A DNA stretch of 64,000 bases, from NCBI RefSeq assembly GCF_037325665.1, contig NC_090254.1:41906917-41970916 (forward strand), in the 5' to 3' direction. Positions 11,328 to 19,300 of this stretch are shown in pieces. The DNA is from Littorina saxatilis (taxonomy: Eukaryota > Mollusca > Gastropoda > Littorinimorpha > Littorinidae). How positions within the stretch are numbered: position 1 is the first letter of the stretch; every line of letters begins with the position of its first letter. The notes beneath the pieces were generated by a model. It saw only the letters and a list, made by a program, of their open reading frames with translations. It did not search any database and was not told the origin of the DNA. The position numbers and the translations under genes were made by a program.

Positions 11328-13091
11328 CACTGTGTTGCAATAACAATTACACACTCGCTATACGCACTCAGAGTGTATGCAGGGGTCAGAGTCTTGTATA
11401 CACTCCGGCGTTAACTTCCGGTCGCGAAGCGAATTTGCCATTCGACACCACTTTGTGATAGGAACGCAGAGTAGTTGATTATAATGTAGAGGTTCGGAAA
11501 AAGACTGTTCTTTGGTTTCCTTCTCTTCTTTTGTGTTACGGACTCACTGGACTCAATCTCTCGGACACAACAGATGACATTGTGACCACAGCGGAGTACT
11601 GGGCATGGCAAACTTTATTCCTTAGTTTCACATCTTATTCTCTCCTCCACTTCGCCAACCCGACCGAGGCCGGTGGCTACAAGCCACAATACTTAATTGT
11701 ACTACATCTCCACAGTCAGTGGAGCACGCTACCAAAAAACGTCCACTCTCTCCCGTGTCTCTCAGAGTTCTCTCCGTTCTCTCTCACACCCTAGCATGTA
11801 CATACATAATCAAACTTTTGCTGGAGTCACAAACATCCAATCAAAATCCTAGTAACTATTAGCAACACAACATTCTAAGATAATAATGTTCCATTGGTTA
11901 AAGACAAGAAGAAAGGGGGGGGGGGGGGGGGTAAGAGATTACGACCTTCCAACCGCAGCTGACACGCTTCTCCCACGGTATGAAATTCAAAAGAAATGAC
12001 ACCCACTTGACAAACCCCGGCTGGCCCGAGATACCCAGTCTGGCTGGCGGCACATTACATAACGACCACCAAGGTCTCGTCTACGGCAAGCATCTGACAA
12101 GTGCACCGCCCACTTCAAAAAGAGATAAGGAACTTCCTTCACCCAGCAGGAGATTTAATTGTCTGCAGCTGGCTGGACACGGCTGGTGCACACCAGTACT
12201 TTTTATTAACAAATACAGACTAATATATACCAAACACAAACTGATCAGCAACAAAGACTAAACTGGACAATGACAACAGCTTAACTCTATAGTTGGTGAC
12301 TGGTCACCCTGTCACAATAAGAGTACAAAGAAACAAAAACAATCTGATGCTACCCGGCCTTTGCTGTAACGTAGATTAAATTTTCGGGGTGTACTTAAAA
12401 GACCAGACACTGAAACGCATCAACACTCGGAGCGTCCTTCGACCGCATTTTGCGAAGGTACGCTTCACTTTCGATTCATGATATCAAAGTATGCTGGGAA
12501 CAAACACAGACAAAAACAAACACACACACGAAACTGATGCTTCACGGCAGTTTATTGTCGGAGTTTGGAACACACTTGTGTTTCGACCTAGAAACGGTTG
12601 TATACTATGTGAATGTACATTATTTGCCAACCCTAGACACTACGAAAAACACATAGCGGAAGTCCATACGCCAGACTGATTTTTCCTTGGCTAATTCCTA
12701 ACGACTTGTTAGGGGGCATTTCATTGGCTACACATTTGTAACACAGCTTTTCATTGTCGGAGTGTATACCAGACTCATCGATCCTGTCTACACTTGGAGT
12801 GCGTATAGCTTTTGCCTAACAATCAAATACAATAGAACGCAAGGCAGGTGTTTATATGTTGGAGAAATGTAAAAATCACAAATAAAAGAGAAATACAAAA
12901 AATATCTTGAAACGAAGCAACTTCTTCAATAAATTTGACTTCCTTGGTCCAGAATCTTACAACTGAGTGGCCCAAATTCCTCACCAATAATATGTGACTC
13001 TGCATAGGATACACTGTAAAAACGCAGGCTTCTGACATAGCTCACACGTCAGTTTCACTCCCTTAGGGAATGCAAGCGGGTTTAAGGTCAT
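140..13091 (-). CDS. ZMYND12: ZMYND12 (MYND zinc finger / TPR protein), complete, 8 coding exons
   Basis: Coding exons on the minus strand: 13091-12985, 11046-10905, 8353-8182, 6899-6730, 4832-4710, 3269-3146, 1729-1584 and 247-140. All introns are GT-AG, all phases fit, and they sum to 1092 nt (363 residues plus TAG). Residues 1-55 carry a MYND-type finger (CELC, CILC, then YYCCVEHQRADW and HEKIC). The rest is helical TPR-like sequence with family blocks such as LFEGKHEQAVPAA, QSLRFAIDVYG, AEEYLAQAEWTVLK, TSGGYFHMANVF and DEAQEAEAI, which I recognise from vertebrate ZMYND12 (365 residues in human). The family is linked to the ciliary/flagellar axoneme and sperm motility. The start codon is the first ATG of the finger exon, just before NPLAFPKG. 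The gene is divergent from TMEM201. Introns hold SINEs, a LINE end and inverted-repeat elements, but no exon is damaged. The assignment is from remembered sequence, not a search. Confidence 0.93.
420..712. repeat. GT-rich microsatellite with embedded GAATGCATG units
   Basis: Runs of TG are broken every 16-30 bp by GAATGCATG or TATGCATG, so this is a compound minisatellite rather than pure dinucleotide. It lies in the last ZMYND12 intron. Confidence 0.9.
864..1540. repeat. CA microsatellite interleaved with about six copies of a ~43-bp unit
   Basis: CA tracts of variable length alternate with a unique-looking unit that begins GGGGATCAGGATGATACAAG and ends in ATGCAGACAGAC. Copies start near 879, 961, 1054, 1246, 1374 and 1505; the fourth and last are diverged. 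The whole is a variable-length tandem array in the last ZMYND12 intron. Confidence 0.9.
1584..1729 (-). CDS. ZMYND12: ZMYND12 exon 7
   Basis: Acceptor CAG before 1729, donor GTAATG after 1584. It encodes (D)EAQEAEAIQVLNSICDMRE and ends FVLHDIKM. Phase 1 in, phase 0 out. The EAQEAEAI block is a strong family signature. Confidence 0.92.
1823..1890. mobile_element. Short SINE-like fragment
   Basis: The stretch with ATATCGCGCGCGTATCTCC and AAGGCGCAGGGATCTATTTA resembles part of the larger element at 58241-58761. It is a fragment without a tRNA-like head. From 1891 to 2516 I see only AT/GT-rich intron sequence. Confidence 0.5.
2519..3122. mobile_element. TA-flanked inverted-repeat DNA element (pogo/Tc1-like ends)
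   Basis: The left end CAGTGGAACCCCCCTCTTAA and the right end GAAAGAGGGGTTCCACTG are inverted copies, each next to a TA (2517-2518 and 3123-3124). Such CAGTGGAAC ends with TA target duplication are typical of pogo/Tc1-mariner relatives. There is no transposase frame. A second element (2552-2983) is nested in it. Diverged relatives of this end occur near 8488, 26072, 30640, 50680 and 58050. Confidence 0.75.
2552..2983. mobile_element. Inverted-repeat element, short form (GGCTCACGTAAG ends)
   Basis: It begins CAAGAGGCGAAGCC..AAGGCTCACGTAAG and ends CTTACGTGAGCC, which is the inverse of the left motif. A longer copy lies at 3551-4357 and shares both ends. No coding capacity. It is nested in the TA-flanked element at 2519-3122. 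Confidence 0.75.
3146..3269 (-). CDS. ZMYND12: ZMYND12 exon 6
   Basis: CAG acceptor at 3272-3270, donor GTGAGT after 3146. It encodes VTEIWHSHLDRIV, then an acidic stretch EQEVEEEEGL. Phase 0 in, phase 1 out. A TG microsatellite (3291-3342) lies 22 bp upstream of the acceptor. Confidence 0.9.
3551..4357. mobile_element. Inverted-repeat element, long form
   Basis: It shares both ends with the copy at 2552-2983 (CAAGAGGCGAAGCC.. and ..GGCTACACTTACGTGAGCC) but has about 370 bp more internal sequence, including a CA microsatellite at 4255-4310. No transposase frame was seen. Confidence 0.75.
4710..4832 (-). CDS. ZMYND12: ZMYND12 exon 5
   Basis: Exactly 41 codons, phase 0 at both ends: IYHASEEYGPDDIG, TSGGYFHMANVFFRQGKRD and VADSLYRQ. 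The TSGGYFH-ANVF block is diagnostic for the family. Donor GTTGGT, acceptor CAG. Confidence 0.93.
4872..4908 (-). mobile_element. 37-bp, extremely 5'-truncated SINE end
   Basis: Only the 3' end of the SINE family is present (TTCTTC repeats then GCGTTCGTGGGCTGAAACTC). It is bounded by a perfect 11-bp target duplication CAATGTGCACC at 4861-4871 and 4909-4919. It sits about 40 bp upstream of the ZMYND12 exon 5 acceptor. Confidence 0.75.
5056..5126 (+). mobile_element. Short LINE 3' end with TCATTG tail repeats
   Basis: The segment GGCTGGATGTAAAAAAGCAG..AATAAAGAACTG followed by TCATTGTCATTGTCA looks like the 3' tail of a CR1/L2-type LINE, 5'-truncated to about 70 bp, inside the pyrimidine tract. 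Confidence 0.5.
5216..5905 (+). mobile_element. 5'-truncated LINE (reverse transcriptase C-terminus and 3' UTR)
   Basis: An open frame to 5453 ends in the pattern typical of LINE ORF2 C-termini: LAPPYLNAFL, then GPSLWNSLPSNVQ and LNAFKTSLRKHIL. It is followed by a 3' UTR and a tail of CTAAGT repeats (5876-5902). The reverse transcriptase catalytic part is absent. The element sits between two stretches of the same pyrimidine repeat. The tail style fits the CR1/L2 group; the exact clade is unsure. Confidence 0.8.
6518..6640 (-). mobile_element. 5'-truncated SINE with target duplication
   Basis: The 3' part of the SINE family (CATGGGCTGAAACTCCCATG, then TTTTTACGTGTATGACC, then GCCATTCAGGCAGCATACG) is flanked by GTCTATGTTCT at 6507-6517 and 6641-6651. 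No tRNA-like head remains. Confidence 0.8.
6730..6899 (-). CDS. ZMYND12: ZMYND12 exon 4
   Basis: Encodes MGRLSQAEEYLAQAEWTVLK, SRLHRNLGLLHAARSDFPEA and LRQLADD. CAG acceptor, donor GTGAGA. Phase 1 in, phase 0 out. The tandem helices fit a TPR repeat. Confidence 0.93.
7344..8167. mobile_element. Inverted-repeat element carrying many TGACCTTGA motifs
   Basis: Left end CAAAGCCCATACGACTCACATG; right end GCTTCGCATGTGAGTC, the inverse of GACTCACATG. No coding frame. The interior has at least nine TGACCTTGA/TCAAGGTCA motifs (near 7380, 7398, 7411, 7493, 7650, 7759, 7811 and 7975), each the extended half-site used by NR5A/ERR nuclear receptors. It lies in ZMYND12 intron 3. Confidence 0.7.
8182..8353 (-). 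CDS. ZMYND12: ZMYND12 exon 3
   Basis: Encodes SHMIDLTRTTGQKLLFEGKH, EQAVPAAMQSLRFAIDVYG and IASIELVPSYLILGEASI(G). CAG acceptor, donor GTAAGT. Phase 0 in, phase 1 out. This is the most conserved block against remembered human ZMYND12. Confidence 0.94.
8808..9151 (-). mobile_element. Full-length tRNA-derived SINE
   Basis: Minus-strand SINE: tRNA-like head at the right end (box B region near 9110), conserved middle, and a GAAGAA tail written as TTCTTC at the left. A 14-bp duplication TCCCCTTCCAGTAT lies at 8794-8807 and 9152-9165. Confidence 0.85.
9250..9317. repeat. Strong stem-loop (about 25-bp arms, ~9-nt loop)
   Basis: The left arm begins CCCAGCGG and continues to GGGACTCAC. The right arm GTGAGTCCC..CCGCTGGG is its inverse, with only a 1-2 nt bulge. 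It lies in ZMYND12 intron 2. Confidence 0.8.
9556..10566 (-). repeat. LTR-like dispersed repeat, copy A
   Basis: It shares two long blocks with 11532-12316: one from CACACCCTAGCATGTGCATA through the TTGGTTAAAGACAAGAAGAA segment, and the ending TTGGTGACAGGTCACCCTGTCACA. It runs TG..CA, with AATAAA read on the minus strand (near 9722), and TATC on both sides may be a 4-bp duplication. It could be a solo LTR fossil; no internal genes are next to it. Family and class are unsure. Confidence 0.45.
10905..11046 (-). CDS. ZMYND12: ZMYND12 exon 2 (second half of MYND finger)
   Basis: The TAG acceptor precedes 11046; it encodes (C)CVEHQRADWLGIHEKICQT, then PVPFLPSEEERQNREGEFLK. Donor GTGAGA. Phase 2 in, phase 0 out. 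It closes the zinc finger. Confidence 0.94.
11199..11325. repeat. TG then GA dinucleotide microsatellite
   Basis: A short TG run is followed by about 44 uninterrupted GA units (11236-11325), in ZMYND12 intron 1. Confidence 0.95.
11532..12316 (-). repeat. LTR-like dispersed repeat, copy B
   Basis: A diverged relative of the copy at 9556-10566 in the same orientation, with AATAAA on the minus strand near 11612 and the same CCCTGTCACA end. No clear target duplication. Likely a fossil solo LTR or other non-autonomous repeat. Confidence 0.45.
12491..12679 (+). other. Small open frame with one C2H2-like motif
   Basis: The 62-codon frame ends in NGCILCECTLFANPRHYEKH then IAEVHTPD, a C-x2-C-x13-H-x4-H pattern. 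It lies inside the inverted-repeat element at 11357-12809 and antisense in ZMYND12 intron 1. It may be a transposon-borne fragment or chance; no splice context supports a host gene. Confidence 0.3.
12985..13091 (-). CDS. ZMYND12: ZMYND12 exon 1 (start codon, first half of MYND finger)
   Basis: ATG at 13091-13089; it encodes MTLNPLAFPKGVKLTCELCQ, KPAFLQCILCRVTYY and the first two bases of the next Cys. Donor GTGAGG. The phase (2) matches exon 2 exactly, and the pattern CxxC-x7-CxxC-x4-YYC fits the family. Confidence 0.93.
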
Positions 13092-13268
13092 CTTGATGGT
13101 TTAAACACAGTCTGAATCCGATTCAGTTCACTTTTTGCACGCTATTCCGCCATTATTGTTGTCAGCGTTGCTACTGTCAGTACGCATGCGTTGTTGTAAA
13201 GGGAGAGCAACCTCTTAACGTTTCCGTTGGCGGCTCCATGTGAAGGAAACGCCGAAATTAGACAAACC
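13092..13268. promoter_or_regulatory. Probable bidirectional promoter of ZMYND12 and TMEM201
   Basis: Only 177 bp separate the two divergent start codons, so both 5' UTRs and core promoters must lie here or be split by upstream introns. Visible motifs: the palindrome ACGCATGCGT (NRF1-like), CCGCCATTATTG (YY1-like GCCAT) and GTTGCTACTGT (compatible with a half RFX X-box, as expected for a ciliary gene). No TATA box is evident. The motif roles are inference. Confidence 0.65.
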
Positions 13269-13342
13269 ATGGAATTTCTTCTGGGATTCCTGTTCATCTT
13301 ATGTGTTGCTGTCGCTTGTCTTATAGCCTACAGAAACTTAAG
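13269..13342 (+). CDS. TMEM201: TMEM201 exon 1
   Basis: Encodes MEFLLGFLFILCVAVACLIA then YRNL plus two bases of Arg. It is a hydrophobic signal-anchor-like helix. Donor GTTTGT. Confidence 0.88.
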
Positions 13343-16300
13343 GTTTGTACCGTGTAAAATTAGGTCTAACAGTGTTGTTTAAAGGTGTAGTTTGTGTGTT
13401 TGCATCATGTCTGTCAGTGAAGATCGGGCTCGGAATACAATCTCATCTGCATGCATTCAAACTCAAAACTCGGATTTTTATTCTTGATGACCCAAAAGAA
13501 CACGAAAGCACCCTTTAGTTGGACTTTATTTGCTTATGCAGTAACCCCAGCAATTTTAGTATCGTAGAATATAACCGGCAATGAAAATCAGGATGGGACT
13601 CGGTGACTGTGGATCTGGATGTTTACGTTAATACAATAATAGCCAACTTCAACTTGCACAATCTCTTTCGCTGTTTTCTAGCCTCGTTTTCGTTTATCGG
13701 AAAGACGGCGTTTTCTGTGACGTAGTTCACGTTTTTCCCTTCATTTACATACAAGTTTCAACTTCCCGCGACGCGTAATAGCTGAGCTACGCTAGTTTGA
13801 AAGTTTTGGTTCTTCTTCTAACACCATTTTGACATCAAACGTGGATATCAGGTATGTTGATTCTGCAATCAGCTTGTAGAATAATCATTTCTGAGTCTAT
13901 TTTAGTGATTAGGTTTTGAATTTGTGGTAAGAATTTGGAGATTTGCTCATTTCAATGTGGTCAGTTTTTCAGATCGCGCCAGGAATGGCCGATCAAGTGC
14001 TTTTCTGAGAATCTTCATCAAATCTAGTGGAATCGTTTATACTACTTCTAATTAATGTATTTTACTTTATTAACATTCCGTATGCTTCCTTAAAACAATT
14101 TAGGTCTTTTTTGTGTTAGATAAAAGCGTGTTGTTTGGTTTTCAAATTGTAATGTAAGATCGACCGCATTTGGTCACGTGACCCAGACCGCGACTTCTGA
14201 TTGGTTGTGAACATTGTTTACATTGGATTTTTTGTCTTCTTTGACGATGTTGAAGTAAGAAAGAAGCTACATTGCTGTCAAATGACTGTTTTGTAAATGT
14301 GACCAGGTGGTGACACAAGTTTTGTTTTGTTTTTATCTAGGGAGCTGTTCCTGATAACTGACAGGATTATTTGGTGTGTTTTGGACAACTTATTGAAGTC
14401 AAAAGTAGGCCTACTCATTCCTTCACTTCAGTCATCACTCCATCAGTGTCTACAAATCTACAGGTATGAAGCCTTTACCATTTCTATTGCTGGATTGCAT
14501 GTGTGTGTGTGTGTGTATTGAGTTCATTGTAAGATTTCTTTTCTCTTTTCAGGTAACTGGAGTTCAAACTTATAAAATCTTTATTTACACTAACACTGTG
14601 CCAATATTTTTTGTTTATTCTGTGTGCAGGTGACTGAGTGTCATCATGCCTCCACCGAAGAAGAAGAAACTTGTTGCCCCTACCAGAAAGCCTGGTCCTG
14701 CACGTCAGTTTCTGATTGACAACTTTTCTGTCGACGACCACAGCCTGGTTTGCAAATCTGGACACGTCCTGTTCCTCTACATTTCAGCTGGCAAGTCGAT
14801 CCTGAAGACAATGCGGGACATCAATCATCGATTTGGTTTTGAACCAAAGTATGGCCAAGTGGACAGTCTTGTGAGGAGAGCTCATCCTTTTATGGAGAAC
14901 TACAGTCGTGCAAACAACCAAGCTGCATTCGCCGCGCTGTTCCCTGATCTGGAGAAGAAAGAGGCTGCTGATGTGAGTGACATTCTGTCTGGAACCATCA
15001 TCGGTCGCCGCCTCTGCCACATGTGGTTTGATGAGGACACCAACAGCCAGAAAATGTACTATGGCAAGGTCCTCAAGACCAAGAAGAAGAAGCCGGATGT
15101 GCTAGTCATCGCATACTGGTCACCGAAAGAAGAGGAGGAAGATGATGCAGTAGACTACGACATGGGCAAGTTTCAACTTGCGGCAGACGTCATCGCCGGT
15201 GAACTTATGTTGTCTTAAACTGTGGATGGTGCAAATGCCTGTTGTATATTATGTACATTCAAAGGGTGAACTCTATTAACTTCATCAACTGTATACTGGT
15301 CACCGAAAGAAGAGGAGGAAGATCATGCAGTAGACTACGACATGGGCAAGTTTCAACTTGCGGCAGACGTCATCGCCGGTGAACTTATGCTGTCTTATAC
15401 TGTGGATGGTGCAGATGCCTGATGTACATTCAAAGGGTGAACTTTATTAACTTCATCAACTGTATATATAGACTGTGGAACTTGTGCTTGCTGCCTGTGT
15501 AAGTGTCCGGACTTCATGAACTGTGTACGTATAGCTGTAATTAATTATTAAAATTAATAAGCTTCAAATCTTTTGATTCATACATTGGGTGTGATTTTTT
15601 TCAGTAGAATGATAGTCCTAGTCACAGGTTTTCTGAAAACATCACATTTTTCAATATCACTTGAGAGGTTTGAAAAATATACAGAATTTACAGTCGCTTG
15701 ATTGTGTCAACGACAGTAATTAACTCACCTTTTAGTTAATTAATTAACTTAATTTCTTTCATTTTTTTCCCACTTTAATCAATAGCTCTAGCCATAAGGA
15801 TTCCACAGATATCTTTGGTTTTCTTCTAGCTTTGAAAAAAAAAAGTTATGCAGGTTTACAGTCGCTTGGTTGTGTTAACGACGGTAATTAATTCACCTTT
15901 TATTTAATTAATTAATTAACTTAAAAAAAATTGTCTTTTTTTTTTATTTCAATCAATAGCTCTAGCCATAACAATTCCAGAGATATCTTTGGTTTTCTTC
16001 TAGCTTTGAAAATAAAAAAGTTAGGCAGGTTTACAGTCGCTTGGTTGTGTTAACGACGGTAATTAATTCACCTTTTATTTAATTAATTAATTAACTAAAA
16101 AAAAAATTGTCATTTTTTTTTTATTTCAATCAATAGCTCTAGCCATAACAATTCCAGAGATATCTTTGGTTTTCTTCTAGCTTTGAAAATAAAAAAGTTA
16201 GGCAGGTTTTTGTTGTTCAGCGCATGTAATCTGGTCACAAATTTTCTAATGTCCAATTAGTAAAACAAAGGACGGGATTTTATTCAATTAAAAATTCGTA

Positions 16301-19300
16301 ACTTTTGAACAAATTGACTCACAGTGTTCATACTTATACCATTGGAATGGTCTTTTTATTATCTTTTCAACAAACTACATTTCATTTATTTCATTTACCT
16401 TTCATTTTTTCTCTAACATACCTGACAATACCCCGCTTGGATAGCTCTCCGGTACGAAAGAAAAGAACGTTCACTTCCCTGCGGTCACATTTTTTGCTCT
16501 CAAGAGTTATCGTTCCTTCCATACACTACAAATACAATCACTGATCTAAACAATAGCTACCGAACAGCAGAATTTTCATGCGATTGCAAGTACCAAAGTT
16601 GCAAAAATACCTCAAAGAAAGAAAAATACAATATTTAGAATACAAGAAACCAAAGCTGATAAAGTTATTGAACAGACAACGGAGTACCGGGATGGCACGT
16701 AATTTTGACGTCGAAGAGAATGTCAGCCATCGCTTCACAAGCGCTGGTGTTCTCTGGCTTGTGTTAAAAAAAAACTCGATCACCTTTCCTTTGTGTACGG
16801 GCCATGCTTGGGTACTTTGAATGAACTTTAGGATTATTCTTGCGGCTAACATTGCTGCTGCACAGTGCAAATTCACCATTTTCAAGGCGAAGTGTCTGCA
16901 CTGAAACGCAACCTCTCACAGAGCTATCAAAACATGCCCGTAGTTTGAGGCAGATCTCGCAAGACCACACAAGGTATTGCAGATTTATCGCGCGACTTCG
17001 CGGCACTGGCCGATAGGGCAAGTCGCCTATTGAGGTCTAACGAATGACGTCTCACAACGTGCGTGGTCGTCCTTGGCGGTCAAGAAAGCCGCCGCGATCA
17101 TTGCGCAGACGACACTTCTAGACCGCCAATATTTTGTGTGCGCATCACGTGCTCCACATAAATCAACCGGAAACGAAGCAATTGGGAAACCTGGATTGCA
17201 GGGCCGATAATCTCAAGTCTGAAGTCACTCGACTTGTCCCAGGAGAAATTTGATCGAAGTGAATTTGAGACGCGCGGCGTGTTCTGCGGCGCTGTAATTT
17301 GAGACGCGCTGCATTTTGAGTAGCACTGCGATTGGCGATGCGCAAAGTTTACTGCCGTTACATTTCCTTCACGATCGCAAAGTTTACAACATATGCAGTT
17401 ACATATCAAATCTATCTAAAAAATGAAAATGTCAATAAAGCGAAAATGGGAGCACCATATTCTCTCTCTCTTTCTCTCTCTCTCTCTCTTTCAACATTTC
17501 GCTGCGCTGGTGTAAACACATGCCCAATTATCAATGGTTGGGGGTTCCGGTGGTAATCACTGTCTTCTGTGACAACCCATGAATTACACTGATTTCTTAT
17601 GTAATCATTTTATGTTTAACAAAATACATACATTAAAATTAAAATTGTTGTGAAAATATTATCAAGGCTTCTTTGAATCTATCATTACACCATCGATGGG
17701 AAGGACGTCAGCCAGGCTGTGATTGGCTAGTCAATTATCAATATGGCGTATTTCTGGTTGATGCGCTTGAATGTCGTCTGCTATTTTCTACGCGATAGTC
17801 GACATACTTTCATCTTGTTACGCCTGGCCCGGCGGTGCCTTTCATTACTCACCGTTTTCTCTTTGCCAGCACAGTCGGTTTAAGCAGACGAAAATACAAG
17901 CTCGCGAACTAAAACTGCTTATTAACGACAGTGACGAACATGCAGCTATCGGTAGGATGTCAGCCAGCCTTGTACATATTTCATAAACTCCATACTGACT
18001 ATCCCTTTCCCTCTTCAATCTTAAGTACTACTGTTCAAATCGGTATTCAACTCATGTAGTTCATGATGAGGAAAATTTCATTTTAATTAGCTTCATTGCA
18101 CTCTCATCCTTGGGACGAAACACCATTTGGTTACCACGTGTTCCAAATTCAAGACCGCAAAAATCAATATCCACAAATTAATGGCCCAGAAATGCAGGTG
18201 CAGATTATTAAAACTGAACTGTTTGACATGTTATACTTATACATTTTGATAACTGAAAGAACTTCGTCTCCAATAAATTCACTTGAGATAATATCATGGA
18301 GGTAGTTCAAATCAATATATTGTTCAAAATGTTGCTGATGCAAAAACAAAGCGTGTCCACAATTGCTGCGCTGGTGAGCGCACCGCATCGCTTGCCAAAT
18401 TTCTTATTTAGGCCGCAATATTCTGACTCAGCCCAGATCTGTGATCTCAAATGAATATAGTGTAAGCGTTTCGACCGATGCAAGCGAAATTTAATCAGAC
18501 TCTGTCTGCCTTCTGAGAAGCATGATAGGACATCTGACCATAATATATGAATTGGACATTTGAAAAAGTTAATTGGACTATGACTGAAGTCTAACAACAT
18601 CCCTGCCGCTCATTGGAAAAGTCCAAAACGTAGTACTTTGTCAATGTCAAAGTGGTAGTTGAAGTGTCAAAATATTGCCTATAGTATAGGCCTCATACAT
18701 AGTCTTTGACAAAAACTGCTGATCGACCTGGGCATTCTATTTTTCAGACCATTGTTTCCAGTGAAGGTGAACTGTTGGTTTTGTAACCATGACACTGAGG
18801 TACCCTTCGGCAACAGGAATTGCTGGGACTGTCCCGACTGTGAGCAGTATAATGGCTTTTCTACAGTGAGTAGCATTTTACGTCAAGTTGTGAAGAAAAA
18901 AGTGCATTGTTTGTTTGTTACTGTTAGGGATTAAGTTCATCAGGGGTGTTATTTGTCATTTGATACTACACATCACTCCTTTCGCACTGCAGCTGTGACC
19001 TTAGTACCAAGAGCCGCACTGCAGCTGTGACCTTAGTACCAAGAGCCGCACTGCAGCTGTGACCTTAGTACCAAGAGCCGGACTGCTCTGTTGGGCAAAA
19101 AAAAAAAGTCTGTTTACGGTAACATAGGCAAAAAAAATAGGGTCGGTAGGTCGGGAATTTTTATTTTTTATTTATTTATTTTTTTCTCCCAAATGCCAAA
19201 ACAATGTCTAGGGTCGCGCGAAAAAATAGGGTCGGTCGGGATATAGTAAACAGACTTTTTTTGTTTGTTGGCCTTATCGATTTTGTTGTTGTGATGGGGT

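Larger units (their letters stand above)
11357..12809. mobile_element. Inverted-repeat element split by an LTR-like insertion
   Basis: 11357-11408 (GCTATACGCACTC..TATACACTCCG) is the diverged inverse of 12757-12809 (CGGAGTGTATACC..GAGTGCGTATAGC). The LTR-like copy B lies between; without it the element would be about 0.67 kb. Confidence 0.55.

Noticed and set aside
11136-11414. Arg-Glu repeat protein
   Set aside because: Translation of the GA microsatellite.
16305-18600. Several 60-115 codon frames in TMEM201 intron 1
   Set aside because: Short, AT-rich, no splice consistency or recognisable domain, overlapping on both strands.
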